Positions 1 through 9,139 of a stretch of 64,000 bases of DNA are shown one piece after another; positions within the stretch are counted from its first letter, which is position 1; the number at the start of each line of letters is the position of its first letter. The translations under genes and the position numbers were made by a program. The stretch is taken from NCBI RefSeq assembly GCF_003002025.1, contig NZ_PVZB01000002.1, positions 310,001 through 374,000 on the forward strand. The letters run 5' to 3'. The DNA is from Paraburkholderia sp. BL25I1N1 (GTDB lineage: Bacteria; Pseudomonadota; Gammaproteobacteria; Burkholderiales; Burkholderiaceae). A model generated the notes under the pieces. It was given only the letters and a program-made list of their open reading frames with translations, ran no database searches and was not told the origin of the DNA.

Positions 1-753
1 GCGAAAGGTCGGCGAGATCAACGCATACGGACCGATCAGCCGATGCACCGCGTACAGCCCGCCTTCGAGCCGCAACGGTTCGACTGCATCGCTCGCTTCG
101 AGCGGCACGTCATGCGGACTCGCGACGATCGCCGCACGATAGCTGAAGCTGTCCTTCGCCGCCGGATCGCGCACGCAGATGCCCACGCGCTGATCCATCA
201 CCGCCTTTTCGTCGCAGCGCAGCATCGTCATGAGCGAGCGAAAGGTCTGGCCGATCGTCGCGACCGGTCCGTCGTGCCGCAGACTCAGCACATCGAACGG
301 CGCAATCTCCGTGAGTTCGACGGCAGGCAGCGCCGGAGCCGCGGCGTTGTTCCTTGGCGCGTCGACTTGCGCGTCAGCCGCGCGGCCCGTGCATGGCGCG
401 GCCAGGCGTTTTTGCCATGCCTTGAACTCGCTCGGCGAGACGCCGGTGAAGCCGCGAAACGCACGCGCGAAGGCTTGCGGGCTGTTGTAGCCGGCATCGT
501 GCGCGACCGCGGTGACCGACGCGGCGGCATCGGTCAGCCGTTGCGCCGCTTGCGCAAGCCGCAGGCGCTGCACGGTCTCCACCACGCTCTCACCGGTCAG
601 CGCCCGGTAGACGCGATGAAAATGAAACGGCGACAGGAGCGCCACCGCGGCGAGGCTCTCCAGCGTATGGTGCGCGCCGGGTTCGAGCAGAATCGCCTCG
701 ACCACGCGGGCGATCCGCCGACGGTAATCTCGTTCGGTGCTGGGCTTCATCAT
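1..753 (-). CDS. AraC-family regulator with GyrI-like effector domain (3' end outside the window)
   Basis: Read leftward from ATG at 753, the frame stays open to base 1 (251 codons), so the C-terminus lies beyond the window. The first ~105 residues form an AraC/XylS double helix-turn-helix, with the typical second-helix segment AHDAGYNSPQAFARAFR followed by GVSPSEFK. After a short Ala/Pro linker, residues ~135-251 look like the GyrI/AraC effector-binding domain (ELTEIAPFDVLSLRHDGPVA). This Rob/SoxS-like architecture usually binds small hydrophobic ligands and controls efflux or stress genes; the target here is unknown. A second ATG follows immediately at 750. No convincing ribosome-binding site is visible. 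Confidence 0.85.
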   Translation of the reverse strand, partial: MMKPSTERDYRRRIARVVEAILLEPGAHHTLESLAAVALLSPFHFHRVYRALTGESVVETVQRLRLAQAAQRLTDAAASVTAVAHDAGYNSPQAFARAFRGFTGVSPSEFKAWQKRLAAPCTGRAADAQVDAPRNNAAAPALPAVELTEIAPFDVLSLRHDGPVATIGQTFRSLMTMLRCDEKAVMDQRVGICVRDPAAKDSFSYRAAIVASPHDVPLEASDAVEPLRLEGGLYAVHRLIGPYALISPTFR

Positions 754-829
754 GGCGCTAGGATAGCGGCGTCGCGGCCGCAAGACGGTGCAGAGCTTGC
801 GAAATTTCAGGCGGCGCGCGCCGCGCGAT

Positions 830-970
830 GCAGCATGCTCTTTGTCGCTCGCGCCGGCGAGGCATCATGATCTTTCCTGGTCGCGCCGGCAATGCAGCAT
901 GCTCTGTCTCGCTCGCGCCAGAGAGGCAGCATGCTCTTTCCCTGTCGCGCCGGCGATCGCGAGCGTGCTC
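830..970. repeat. 32-bp direct tandem repeat, four copies plus a decayed fifth
   Basis: The core CATGCTCTTT recurs at 834, 866 (CATGATCTTT), 898 (CATGCTCTGT) and 930, exactly 32 bp apart. Each copy is followed by a CGCGCCGGC-like block, and a degenerate copy follows near 962. The array fills the gap between the AraC-type gene and the 3' end of the LysR gene and touches the LysR stop codon. There are no unique spacers, so it is not CRISPR. Short frames across it look accidental. Confidence 0.85.
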
Positions 971-1865
971 ATTGCGCTCCTTGCTCCTCACGGCACAACG
1001 CGATCATCCACGCGTGCACAGCATCAACGGCGGCCGAGCGCGCCGGCTGCGCCGAGCGCATCAGCCAGAGCGGCGCGAGCGCGAAGCCCGGCACTTGCGG
1101 CAGGACTTCGACGCGGCCGCTCGTCAACGCGTCGCCCGCGTCGAGTCGCGACACCGTCGCAATGCCCATATCCTGTTCCGCAGCAGCGACCAGAAAACGC
1201 GGATCGCTGACCGTGATCGCCCGGCGCGTGCGCAAGCCGCCGCGCTTTAATTCAGGCAGCCACGGCGCCCATTCGGGGCGCGCCTCGTGCACCAGCAACG
1301 GCGCCTGCGTCAACACATCGGGAAACGGCGCGTCACGCAGACGGCGCGCCGTCACCGGTCCGCAGACCGCCACGGCCGCTTCGTCGAGCAATGGCTCGCA
1401 CACCACCTCCGGCGTTCGGATGGCCTTCGACGACACGACCAGATCGACGTCCACGCGGTCGATCTCGTTGACTTCCTCGCCGGTCACGAGCCAAAGCTCC
1501 AGCGTCGGCAACGCTTCGGCGAACGCCCGCATGCGCGGCATCAGCCAGCCTGAAGCAAATTGCGGCGCGCACACGAGAATCACCGAATCCGGATTGCCGT
1601 ACGGCTCGATGCGATCGCGCCCGTCGGCGAGCGTGGCGAGCGCCGTCGTCACGGTTTGCGCGTACAGCGTGCCGGCGGCCGTCAGCGCCACCCCACGGCC
1701 GATGCGCCGGAACAGCGGCTGCCCGGTCCATTCCTCGAGCTGCTGGATCTGATGGCTGATCGCCGACTGCGTCAGCGCCAGTTCCTGCGCGGCGCGCGTG
1801 AAGCTGCCCAGACGCGCGGCGGCGTCGAAGGCGAGCAAGGCTTGCAAGGGTGGAAGTCTGCGCAT
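969..1865 (-). CDS. LysR-family regulator (GcvA-like) divergent from agmatinase
   Basis: A 298-residue LysR-type protein when started at ATG 1865 (MRRLPPLQALLAFDAAAR). The frame extends further upstream, but the residues there are not LysR-like. Residues 1-60 form the winged helix-turn-helix (SFTRAAQELALTQSAISHQI); residues ~92-290 are the periplasmic-binding-like effector domain. The opening and the VCAPQFASGWLMPRM segment resemble the GcvA subgroup. It diverges from speB with a 189-bp gap holding a perfect inverted repeat next to its start, so it probably controls itself and the agmatinase/polyamine-binding pair. The inducer is unknown; agmatine or a guanidino compound is only a guess from context. 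Confidence 0.88.
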   Translation of the reverse strand: MRRLPPLQALLAFDAAARLGSFTRAAQELALTQSAISHQIQQLEEWTGQPLFRRIGRGVALTAAGTLYAQTVTTALATLADGRDRIEPYGNPDSVILVCAPQFASGWLMPRMRAFAEALPTLELWLVTGEEVNEIDRVDVDLVVSSKAIRTPEVVCEPLLDEAAVAVCGPVTARRLRDAPFPDVLTQAPLLVHEARPEWAPWLPELKRGGLRTRRAITVSDPRFLVAAAEQDMGIATVSRLDAGDALTSGRVEVLPQVPGFALAPLWLMRSAQPARSAAVDAVHAWMIALCREEQGAQ

Positions 1866-1880
1866 CGTCTGGTTGGCCGA

Positions 1881-1895
1881 GATATTAAAAATATC
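1881..1895. promoter_or_regulatory. Inverted repeat GATATT-AAA-AATATC, candidate LysR operator
   Basis: A perfect 6-bp inverted repeat with 3-bp centre sits 15 bp upstream of the LysR start codon and ~160 bp upstream of speB. AT-rich dyads of this kind are common LysR binding sites and this one would suit autoregulation. No binding evidence is available. Confidence 0.35.
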
Positions 1896-2054
1896 GATAC
1901 TTCCAGCAAGATTCTTCGCTTTTCGCCGGAATTTTTCCCCGCAATCATAGACCCAGTTGCCCGTCACGCGTAACTTGCCGCTGATTCGCCTTGCGGCAGA
2001 CATGAGAAATATTTGTGTGACGGGCGCTTCATCTAACCGACCGGATAGCTCCGT

Positions 2055-3032
2055 ATGACCCTGAATCTGAACGCGCCGCATCCGTATTTGAAAAGCCCCG
2101 CTCAAGAGGGCGGCCAGCCTGCCGCGCCGACCTATGCGGGCGTGCTGTCATTCATGCGCCGCCCCTACTCGCGTGACCTCACCGGCGTGGACGTCGCCGT
2201 ATCCGGCATCCCGCTCGATCTCGCCACGACCTTCCGCCCCGGCACGCGCTTCGGCCCGGCGGGCGTGCGCGCCGCCTCCGTGCAACTGGCGGAACTCGGC
2301 GCATTTCCGTGGGGCGTCGATCCGTTCGATCATCTGAACGTGGTCGACTACGGCGACTGCTGGTTCGACGCGCATAACCCGTCGGGCATTCGCGACGCGA
2401 TCATCGCGCACGCCCGCGGAATTCTTGCCACCGGCGCGCGCATGCTGACGTTCGGCGGCGACCACTACATCACGTATCCGTTGCTCGTCGCGCACGTCGA
2501 GAAATACGGCAAGCCGCTCAGCCTGATCCACTTCGACGCGCATTGCGATACCTGGCCGGACGACAACCCCGATTCGCTGAACCACGGCACGATGTTCTAC
2601 AAGGCAATCCGTGAAGGGCTCATCGATCCCGCGCGCTCGGTGCAGATCGGCATTCGCACATGGAACGACGACTTCATGGGCGTGCGCATTCTCGATGCGC
2701 CGTGGGTCCATCGCAACGGCACGCAAGCCACGATCGACGAAGTGCTGTCCATTGTCGGCAGCGCGCCCACTTACCTGACCTTCGACATCGACTGTCTCGA
2801 CCCGGCATTCGCGCCCGGCACGGGCACGCCGGTAGCGGGCGGGCTGAGTTCGGCGCAAGCCTTGGAAATCGCGCGCGCGCTGGGCGCCGTGAACCTGGTG
2901 GGCGCGGACGTAGTGGAAGTGTCGCCGCCCTACGACCACAGCGACGTGACCGCCCTCGCCGCCGCGCATCTCGCGTCGGACATGCTGTGCCTGATGCGCA
3001 ACCAGAAGCTGCAACGCCTCACGAATCTATAA
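2055..3032 (+). CDS. speB: Agmatinase (ureohydrolase family)
   Basis: Ureohydrolase of 325 residues hydrolysing agmatine to putrescine and urea (family knowledge). The binuclear manganese ligands are all present: His137 in GGDHYIT, Asp161/His163/Asp165 in FDAHCD, and Asp244/Asp246 in DIDCLDP. The FAPGTGTPVAGGL segment is typical of agmatinases rather than arginases. Other guanidino-acid hydrolases (guanidinobutyrase, guanidinopropionase) share these motifs, so the exact substrate is not proved. It is followed 42 bp downstream by a polyamine-binding protein, supporting a polyamine role, and is divergent from a LysR regulator. Confidence 0.9.
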   Translation: MTLNLNAPHPYLKSPAQEGGQPAAPTYAGVLSFMRRPYSRDLTGVDVAVSGIPLDLATTFRPGTRFGPAGVRAASVQLAELGAFPWGVDPFDHLNVVDYGDCWFDAHNPSGIRDAIIAHARGILATGARMLTFGGDHYITYPLLVAHVEKYGKPLSLIHFDAHCDTWPDDNPDSLNHGTMFYKAIREGLIDPARSVQIGIRTWNDDFMGVRILDAPWVHRNGTQATIDEVLSIVGSAPTYLTFDIDCLDPAFAPGTGTPVAGGLSSAQALEIARALGAVNLVGADVVEVSPPYDHSDVTALAAAHLASDMLCLMRNQKLQRLTNL

Positions 3033-3074
3033 GTCCGCGACCCGTTGCCCCCTTTCCCGACGAGATGACCCACC

Positions 3075-4175
3075 ATGCCCCGCACCACGATGAAACCGCT
3101 TCTGGCCGCCCTGCTGCTCGGCGCATTCAGTGCCGCCTCGCACGCCGACGAAAAACAGCTCAACCTGTACAACTGGGCTGACTACATCGCGAAAGACACC
3201 GTGCCGAACTTCGAAAAAGAGTCCGGCATTCACGTGCGCTACGACGTGTACGACGGCGACGAAACCTTGCAGGCGAAACTGCTGACCGGCTCGACCGGCT
3301 ACGACGTCGTGGTGCCGACCTCCAACTTTCTGGCCAAACAGATCGAAGCCGGCATTTATCAGAAGCTCGACAAATCGAAGCTGCCGAATCTCGCGAACCT
3401 CGACCGCAATCTGCTGAAGCTGGTTGCCGACGCGGACCCCGGCAATCAGTACGCGGTGCCGTGGGCATGGGGCACGACGGGGCTCGGCTACAACCTCACC
3501 CGCGTGAGGAAGATTCTCGGCAACGAGGCGCCGCTCGACAACTGGGACATCCTGTTCAAGCCCGAGTATCTGAGCAAGCTGAAGAGTTGCGGCGTTTCCG
3601 TGCTCGACGCGCCGTCCGATGTGTTCGCGGTCACGCTGCACTATCTCGGCCGCGATCCGAACAGCGAGAATCCCGCCGACTATCAGGCCGCGTACGAAAC
3701 GCTGAAAAAGATCCGCCCGTATATCACGCAGTTCAACGCGACGAGTTACATCAACGATCTGGCGGGCGACGATATCTGCTTCGCGCTGAGCTGGTCAGGC
3801 GATGTTTCGATGGCAAGCCATCGCGCGCGTGAAGCCGGCAAGCGCTACGAGGTCAAGTACTTCATTCCGCAAGGCGGCGCACCGGTCTGGTTCGACATGA
3901 TGGCGATCCCGAAAGATGCGCCCCATCCCGAAGCGGCGCTCGACTGGATCAACTATATCGAGCGCCCCGAAGTGCACGCGGACATTACCAACACCGTGTT
4001 CTATCCGAACGCGGATGCCGCCGCCCGCAAATTCATGCGGCCGGAAATTCTCAACGACCCGACCGTGTATCCGCCTGAGCCCGTGCTGAAAACGCTGTTC
4101 CTGCTCAAGCCTTTGCCCGCACAGATCAAGCGTCTGGAAGGCCGCTTGTGGGCACAGTTGAAATCGGGTTCGTGA
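3075..4175 (+). CDS. PotF/SpuD-type polyamine ABC transporter substrate-binding protein
   Basis: Periplasmic solute-binding protein of 366 residues. A signal peptide (MKPLLAALLLGAFSAASHA) is probably cleaved near residue 24. The mature start LNLYNWADYIAKDTVPNFEKESGI is the PotF/SpuD pattern; YDVVVPTSNFLAKQI and AVPWAWGTTGLGYN are further family blocks. PotF proteins deliver putrescine or spermidine to an inner-membrane ABC transporter. No permease or ATPase gene lies next to it, so it must use components encoded elsewhere. It is probably cotranscribed with speB (42-bp gap), linking uptake or sensing of polyamines with putrescine formation. Confidence 0.9.
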   Translation: MPRTTMKPLLAALLLGAFSAASHADEKQLNLYNWADYIAKDTVPNFEKESGIHVRYDVYDGDETLQAKLLTGSTGYDVVVPTSNFLAKQIEAGIYQKLDKSKLPNLANLDRNLLKLVADADPGNQYAVPWAWGTTGLGYNLTRVRKILGNEAPLDNWDILFKPEYLSKLKSCGVSVLDAPSDVFAVTLHYLGRDPNSENPADYQAAYETLKKIRPYITQFNATSYINDLAGDDICFALSWSGDVSMASHRAREAGKRYEVKYFIPQGGAPVWFDMMAIPKDAPHPEAALDWINYIERPEVHADITNTVFYPNADAAARKFMRPEILNDPTVYPPEPVLKTLFLLKPLPAQIKRLEGRLWAQLKSGS

Positions 4176-4205
4176 AGTACTGTCGAGTGAGCCGAGCGAT
4201 GGGCA

Positions 4206-5135
4206 TTACGGGTGTCCCTCTTCCGTCAGCAACTCGATGCCGTCGAGTTGCGCCGCGCAGGTATCGCGTACGATCCTGACGAAATCATCGAAATAAGGCC
4301 GGCTTGCCAGGCCTTTCGCGGCCACTGCGTACAGTTCGCTCCACAGTCCCTGGGTGCCGACGCGTTTGGCCAGCACGTAATCGTGATCGACGTAGTTTTT
4401 CACGCCCCAGTTCGGTAGCGCCGCGATCCCGCGGCGGCTCGCCACCAGTTGCATGATGGCGATGGTCAGTTCCGCCGTGCGCCGGTCGAGTTTGATGCCG
4501 GCGGGCTCCAGCACCTCGCGAATCAGATCGATGCGCGCCTCCGGCACTGGATAGGTAATCAACGTCTCGTTGTGCAGATCGTCCGACACCACGCGACGCT
4601 TGTTGCGCAGCCGATGCTCGTTGGCCATCACCACCAGAATCTCGAAGCGGAATAGCGGCGCGATATGCAGGTTGCGCCGCGTGGCCGGCTTCGAGCCGAT
4701 CACCACATCGGCCTTGCCGTCGCTCAGCAGGCGCAACGGATCCGCGTGGAACCCGGCGACGAGATCCACTTCGACCTCCGGCCACCGCCGGCGGAATTCG
4801 TCCATGACCGGCATCAGCCAGTCGAAGCACGTATGGCATTCCAGCACGATGCGCAACTCGCCGCGCGTGTCGCCTTTCAGCCGAACAAGATCGCGCTCCG
4901 CCGCGCTCACCGCCGCGATCGTTTCGCGGCCGAGCGCAAGCAGCCGCTCGCCGGCCGCAGTGAAACGCAAACCCTGTTTCGTGCGCTCGAATAGCGATAC
5001 CTCGTAATGCGCCTCGATATCGCGAATCTGATGCGAGAGCGCGGACTGGCTCAGATGCACGCGCTCGGCAGCCGCTACCAGCTTGCCCGACTCGGCAATG
5101 GCAATCAGCGAACGCAAGTGGCGAAGCTCAAGCAT
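4206..5135 (-). CDS. metR: MetR, LysR-family activator of methionine biosynthesis
   Basis: A 309-residue LysR-type regulator transcribed divergently from metE, the standard metR-metE arrangement. The N-terminus MLELRHLRSLIAIAESGKL with AAERVHLSQSALSHQI is the MetR DNA-binding domain; the effector domain carries ECHTCFDWLMPVM and a ligand-binding fold to the C-terminus. In enterobacteria MetR uses homocysteine as co-activator to switch on metE and other met genes. A near-match to the MetR operator is present in the intergenic region. Convergent with the upstream polyamine-binding gene (30-bp gap). Confidence 0.93.
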   Translation of the reverse strand: MLELRHLRSLIAIAESGKLVAAAERVHLSQSALSHQIRDIEAHYEVSLFERTKQGLRFTAAGERLLALGRETIAAVSAAERDLVRLKGDTRGELRIVLECHTCFDWLMPVMDEFRRRWPEVEVDLVAGFHADPLRLLSDGKADVVIGSKPATRRNLHIAPLFRFEILVVMANEHRLRNKRRVVSDDLHNETLITYPVPEARIDLIREVLEPAGIKLDRRTAELTIAIMQLVASRRGIAALPNWGVKNYVDHDYVLAKRVGTQGLWSELYAVAAKGLASRPYFDDFVRIVRDTCAAQLDGIELLTEEGHP

Positions 5136-5170
5136 GGGATGGCTCCGCTTTAGACGAATCGGGTTGCATA

Positions 5171-5183
5171 TGAATCTGGCTCA
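5171..5183. promoter_or_regulatory. MetR-box-like site between metR and metE
   Basis: TGAATCTGGCTCA matches the MetR consensus TGAA-N5-TTCA with one mismatch (CTCA for TTCA). It lies 36 bp from the metR start and 88 bp from the metE start, a suitable place for a shared operator. Identification rests on the consensus only. Confidence 0.5.
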
Positions 5184-5270
5184 TACATTGGTGAAAACAT
5201 GTCGCTTGATGAATCATAGCGTGACTTTCACACTGAGCGCCAATTCACACAACGAACCACAGGACTTCAC

Positions 5271-7565
5271 ATGGCCCGCACGCATATTCCCGGCTTCCCA
5301 CGCATCGGCGCGCAGCGCGAACTGAAATTCGCGCAGGAATCGTTCTGGCGCGGCGAATCCGACGAACAGTATCTGCGTGGCGTCGCGCGCGAACTGCGCG
5401 CCCGTCATTGGCGATTGCAGCAGGATGCAAAACTGGATTTCGTCACCGTCGGCGATTTTGCGTACTACGACCAGATGCTCAATCTGAGCGCGCTGCTCGG
5501 CGCTTTGCCGCAGCGTTTCGGCTTCGATGCGAAGGCGCTAACGCTTGCCCAGTACTACCAGCTCGCGCGCGGCAACGCTGCACAACCCGCCATGGAAATG
5601 ACCAAGTGGTTCGACACGAACTACCACTACCTCGTCCCCGAACTGGGACCGCAGACGAGCTTCGACGGCGGCGTCGAGTGGCTGTTCGACGAGATCGATG
5701 AAGCGCTCGCGCTGAACCTGCCGGTCAAGCCGGTGCTGATCGGGCCGATCACTTATCTGTGGCTGTCGAAGAGCCATGTCCCCGGCTTCGACCGTTTGTC
5801 ATTGTTGCCGAGGCTCGTGATCCGCTACAGCCGTCTGCTGGACAAGCTCAAGCAGCGCGGCATCGAATGGGTGCAACTCGACGAGCCGGCCTTGTGCGTC
5901 GATCTGCCCGCGGAATGGCTCGACGCTTTTTCCGCCGCGTATGACGTGCTCGGCGCATCGGGCGTGAAAGTGCTGCTGGCCACGTACTTCGAAAGCGCCG
6001 CCGAGCACGCGCCGCGCGTGGCCGCGTTGCCCGTCGCCGGTGTCCATCTCGACCTGGTGCGCGCGCCGCAGCAACTCGACGCATGGCGCGCGGCCCTGCC
6101 GGCGCATGCTGTGTTGTCAGCCGGCGTGATCGATGGCCGCAATATCTGGCGCGCGGATCTCGGCGAGATCGTCGAATCGTTGCAGGCCTTGCATGCGGAA
6201 TTCGGCGAACGCTTGTGGATTTCGTCGTCGTGCTCGCTGCTGCATGTGCCGGTCTCACTCGACTCTGAAAAGAAACTCGACGCCGATCTGAAATCCTGGC
6301 TAGCCTTCGCCACCGAAAAACTCGACGAAGTCGCCACGCTCGCGCTCGCCTTGCGCGATCCTGCGGCGGCCGAAGCGACACTCACTGCCGCTGACCGCGC
6401 GCTCGAAGCGCGCCGCGGTTCCAGCGCGGTAGTCAACGCGCTCGTGCAAAAACGCGTGGCCGCGGTGAGCAGCGCAATGGCCGACCGGCAAAGCCCGTTC
6501 GCCGAACGCAATCGCCTGCAGCGCGAAGCGCTCGGCCTGCCGCTCCTGCCGACCACGACGATCGGCTCGTTCCCGCAAACGCCGGCGATCCGCCAGGCGC
6601 GTGCCGCCTACAAGCGCGGCGAACTGCGCGCACTCGACTATCTGCAGCGCATGCGCGGCGAGATCGAGATCGCCGTACGCAAACAGGAAGAGTTGGGACT
6701 CGACGTGCTGGTGCATGGCGAAGCCGAACGCAACGACATGGTCGAATATTTCGGCGAACAGTTGTGGGGCTATGCGTTCACGGAAAATGGCTGGGTGCAG
6801 AGCTACGGGTCGCGCTGCGTGAAACCGCCGATCATTTACGGCGACGTCTACCGTCCCGAACCGATGACGGTCGAGACCACGCGTTACGCGCAATCTCTCA
6901 CGCAACGTCTGATGAAGGGCATGCTGACCGGCCCGGTGACGATGCTGCAATGGTCGTTCGTGCGTGACGACCAGCCGCGCTCAACTACCGCGCTGCAACT
7001 CGCGCTCGCGATCCGTGAAGAGGTGGTGGATCTGGAAAAGGCCGGCATTCGCATCATCCAGATCGACGAACCGGCTTTCCGCGAAGGCTTGCCGTTGCGT
7101 CGCGCCGATTGGGCCGCGTATCTGGAATGGGCCACGCGCGTGTTCCGCATTTCAGCCGCGGGCGTGGCCGATCAAACGCAGATTCATACGCATATGTGCT
7201 ATTCGGAGTTCAACGACATTCTGCCGTCGATCGCCGCGATGGATGCCGACGTGATCACGATCGAAACCTCCCGCTCAGCGATGGAACTGCTCGACGGCTT
7301 CGGCGCTTTCGCGTATCCGAACAAAATCGGCCCGGGCGTCTACGATATCCACTCGCCGCGCGTGCCGGATGCGCAAGCCATGCAACGTCTGCTGGAACGC
7401 GCGTGCGAAGTGATTCCCGCTGAACGCTTGTGGGTCAATCCGGATTGCGGGCTGAAGACGCGCGGCTGGCCGGAGACCGAAGCAGCGCTGACGAATATGG
7501 TTCAGGCCGCCAAGGCATTGCGTGTGAAGCTGGCGGCGAGGCAGCCGGATGAAGTGACGGCGTAA
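5271..7565 (+). CDS. metE: Cobalamin-independent methionine synthase
   Basis: Transfers the methyl group of 5-methyltetrahydropteroyl-triglutamate to homocysteine, without B12. Length is 764 residues, normal for MetE. The zinc ligands fall at the same numbers as in the E. coli enzyme: His641 and Cys643 ([10 protein letters not shown]), Glu665 (ITIETSRS) and Cys726 ([10 protein letters not shown]). The duplicated barrel is evident, with an N-terminal half starting at the [12 protein letters not shown] motif and a C-terminal half starting at [10 protein letters not shown]. Expression is probably MetR-driven. It is followed by a strong terminator and then by cobalamin genes, yet no cobalamin riboswitch is seen in its 135-bp leader. 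Confidence 0.97.
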   Translation: MARTHIPGFPRIGAQRELKFAQESFWRGESDEQYLRGVARELRARHWRLQQDAKLDFVTVGDFAYYDQMLNLSALLGALPQRFGFDAKALTLAQYYQLARGNAAQPAMEMTKWFDTNYHYLVPELGPQTSFDGGVEWLFDEIDEALALNLPVKPVLIGPITYLWLSKSHVPGFDRLSLLPRLVIRYSRLLDKLKQRGIEWVQLDEPALCVDLPAEWLDAFSAAYDVLGASGVKVLLATYFESAAEHAPRVAALPVAGVHLDLVRAPQQLDAWRAALPAHAVLSAGVIDGRNIWRADLGEIVESLQALHAEFGERLWISSSCSLLHVPVSLDSEKKLDADLKSWLAFATEKLDEVATLALALRDPAAAEATLTAADRALEARRGSSAVVNALVQKRVAAVSSAMADRQSPFAERNRLQREALGLPLLPTTTIGSFPQTPAIRQARAAYKRGELRALDYLQRMRGEIEIAVRKQEELGLDVLVHGEAERNDMVEYFGEQLWGYAFTENGWVQSYGSRCVKPPIIYGDVYRPEPMTVETTRYAQSLTQRLMKGMLTGPVTMLQWSFVRDDQPRSTTALQLALAIREEVVDLEKAGIRIIQIDEPAFREGLPLRRADWAAYLEWATRVFRISAAGVADQTQIHTHMCYSEFNDILPSIAAMDADVITIETSRSAMELLDGFGAFAYPNKIGPGVYDIHSPRVPDAQAMQRLLERACEVIPAERLWVNPDCGLKTRGWPETEAALTNMVQAAKALRVKLAARQPDEVTA

Positions 7566-7587
7566 GAGGCTCTGGCGTTGCGAGCTA

Positions 7588-7625
7588 ATCCGCGCACTGT
7601 GCGACGGTGCGCGGATGGGCTTTTT
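7588..7625 (+). terminator. Rho-independent terminator after metE
   Basis: A 10-bp perfect stem (ATCCGCGCAC / GTGCGCGGAT) with a 9-nt loop is followed by GGGC and five T residues, 22 bp past the metE stop codon. Confidence 0.85.
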
Positions 7626-7638
7626 CACGTGGACGGTT

Positions 7639-8364
7639 TCAGTCTTTCGCGTACAGCGTCGAGTCGGCGAAGCCTTCGGCGGCCAGCACCTGGCCGACCA
7701 GGATCAACGCGGTCCGCTCGATGGAGGTCGATTGCACCTTGCCGACAATATCGTCGAGCGTGCCGGTGATCTTCTCCTCGTCGGGCCAACTCGCGCGATA
7801 GATCACCGCGATCGGACACGTGCCGCCGTAATGCGGCCGCAATTCTTCGACGATCCGCGCAAGGTGCCGCACGCCGAGATGAATCGCCATCGTCGCACGA
7901 TGACGGGCGAGGTCGGCGAGTTGTTCGCCCTCGGGCATGCTGGTTTTGGTGGCGAAGCGCGTGAGGATCAGCGTCTGCGAAACATCGGGCAATGTGAGTT
8001 CGCAACCCAACGTGGCCGCGCATGCCGCCGTGGCGGTGACGCCCGGCACGATCTCATAGGGTATCTTCAGTTCGCGCAGTCTGCGGATCTGTTCGCCGAT
8101 CGCGCCGTACAGCGACGGATCGCCGGAATGCACACGCGCCACGTCCTGGCCGTTGTCGTGCGCGGCCGCGAGCAACGCGACGATCTGATCGAGGTCGAGT
8201 TCGGCGGTGTTGACAACCTGCTGCGCCGCGTGACCTTCGAGCACCGCGGCCGGCACGAGCGAACCCGCGTACAGGATCACCGGACAACTGCGCACGAGGC
8301 GCTGCCCTTTCACCGTGATCAGTTCGGGGTCGCCAGGACCCGCGCCGATAAAAAACACCGTCAT
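7639..8364 (-). CDS. cobM: Precorrin-4 C11-methyltransferase
   Basis: SAM-dependent tetrapyrrole methylase of 241 residues that methylates C11 of precorrin-4. The start [20 protein letters not shown] is the first tetrapyrrole-methylase signature, and VHSGDPSLYGAIGEQ with YEIVPGVTA gives the second; these segments are characteristic of CobM/CbiF. It is the last gene of the leftward operon cobL-cbiD-cobK-cobM, 46 bp after cobK. Its 3' end is next to the metE terminator from the opposite strand. Confidence 0.94.
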   Translation of the reverse strand: MTVFFIGAGPGDPELITVKGQRLVRSCPVILYAGSLVPAAVLEGHAAQQVVNTAELDLDQIVALLAAAHDNGQDVARVHSGDPSLYGAIGEQIRRLRELKIPYEIVPGVTATAACAATLGCELTLPDVSQTLILTRFATKTSMPEGEQLADLARHRATMAIHLGVRHLARIVEELRPHYGGTCPIAVIYRASWPDEEKITGTLDDIVGKVQSTSIERTALILVGQVLAAEGFADSTLYAKD

Positions 8365-8410
8365 TCACTACTCCCTGATTCGTTGAGGCGGCGTGGCATG
8401 CATGCGCGAG

Positions 8411-9139
8411 TCAGACTGCGTGTTGCAGTGCGTCGAGCAGATCGGAAACGCTTTCGAACTCCCTCTCTGCTGCCGGCAATTCAGGTCGGCGCAGCATCAC
8501 GACCGGCAAACCGCGTTCACGCGCGACTTCGAGTTTTGCTTCAGTCGCCTGGCCGCCGCTATTTTTGCTGACCACCACGTCGAAGGCTTGCAGGGCGAAT
8601 AGCGCACGTTCACCTTCGAGCGTGAATGGACCGCGCGCCGCGAGGATCCGCGCACGCGGCGTGTCTTCGTGCGCTTCAAGGCAACGCACGACCCAGAACT
8701 GATGAGGCGGGATTTCGTCGAGATGCGCGAGCGGTTCGCGGCCGAGCGTGAAGAGCGGCTTTCTGAACGGCGCGAGCGCATCCGTGAGTTCGTTCCAGTC
8801 GCCGACCATGTGCCAGTCGTCGCCGGCTTGCGGTTGCCACGCCGGGCGGCGCAGTGCCCAATACGGCACGCGCGCGGCGCGGCTCGCCTGCGCCGCGTTC
8901 GCGCTGATTTGCGCGGCATACGGGTGCGTCGCGTCGATCACGAGATCGATACCTTCATCGGCGATGTAACGCGTCATAGCTTCGCTGCCGCCAAAGCCGC
9001 CGACTCGCACCGTGCACGCCAGATCGTCAGGCGCCTTGCCGAGGCCGGCGAGACTATACACATGCTCGGGCGCGAGTTGCCGCGCGATCCGCAATGCGTC
9101 GCCCGTACCGCCGAGCAGCAGAATCCGCTTCATTTTCAT
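8411..9139 (-). CDS. cobK: Precorrin-6A reductase
   Basis: NAD(P)H-dependent reductase of 242 residues in corrin ring synthesis (CobK/CbiJ family). Visible features are the N-terminal nucleotide-binding turn [13 protein letters not shown], the conserved [13 protein letters not shown] block, and the C-terminal [19 protein letters not shown] block. The start ATG at 9139 overlaps the end of cbiD by 4 nt, indicating translational coupling. Together with CobM and CobL it carries out the middle steps of the pathway. Confidence 0.94.
   Translation of the reverse strand: MKMKRILLLGGTGDALRIARQLAPEHVYSLAGLGKAPDDLACTVRVGGFGGSEAMTRYIADEGIDLVIDATHPYAAQISANAAQASRAARVPYWALRRPAWQPQAGDDWHMVGDWNELTDALAPFRKPLFTLGREPLAHLDEIPPHQFWVVRCLEAHEDTPRARILAARGPFTLEGERALFALQAFDVVVSKNSGGQATEAKLEVARERGLPVVMLRRPELPAAEREFESVSDLLDALQHAV

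Noticed and set aside
830..970. Possible CRISPR array because of regularly spaced repeats
   Set aside because: Copies are directly adjacent with no unique spacers, and no cas genes occur in the window.
758..1250. Several overlapping reading frames of 77-140 residues around the 32-bp repeat
   Set aside because: Their sequences are Arg/Ala/Ser-rich translations of the repeat in different frames, with no family resemblance; the array is non-coding or touches only the LysR stop codon.
5136..5270. Looked for a SAM or cobalamin riboswitch before metE
   Set aside because: The leader is short and has no B12 box, no aptamer core and no terminator hairpin.
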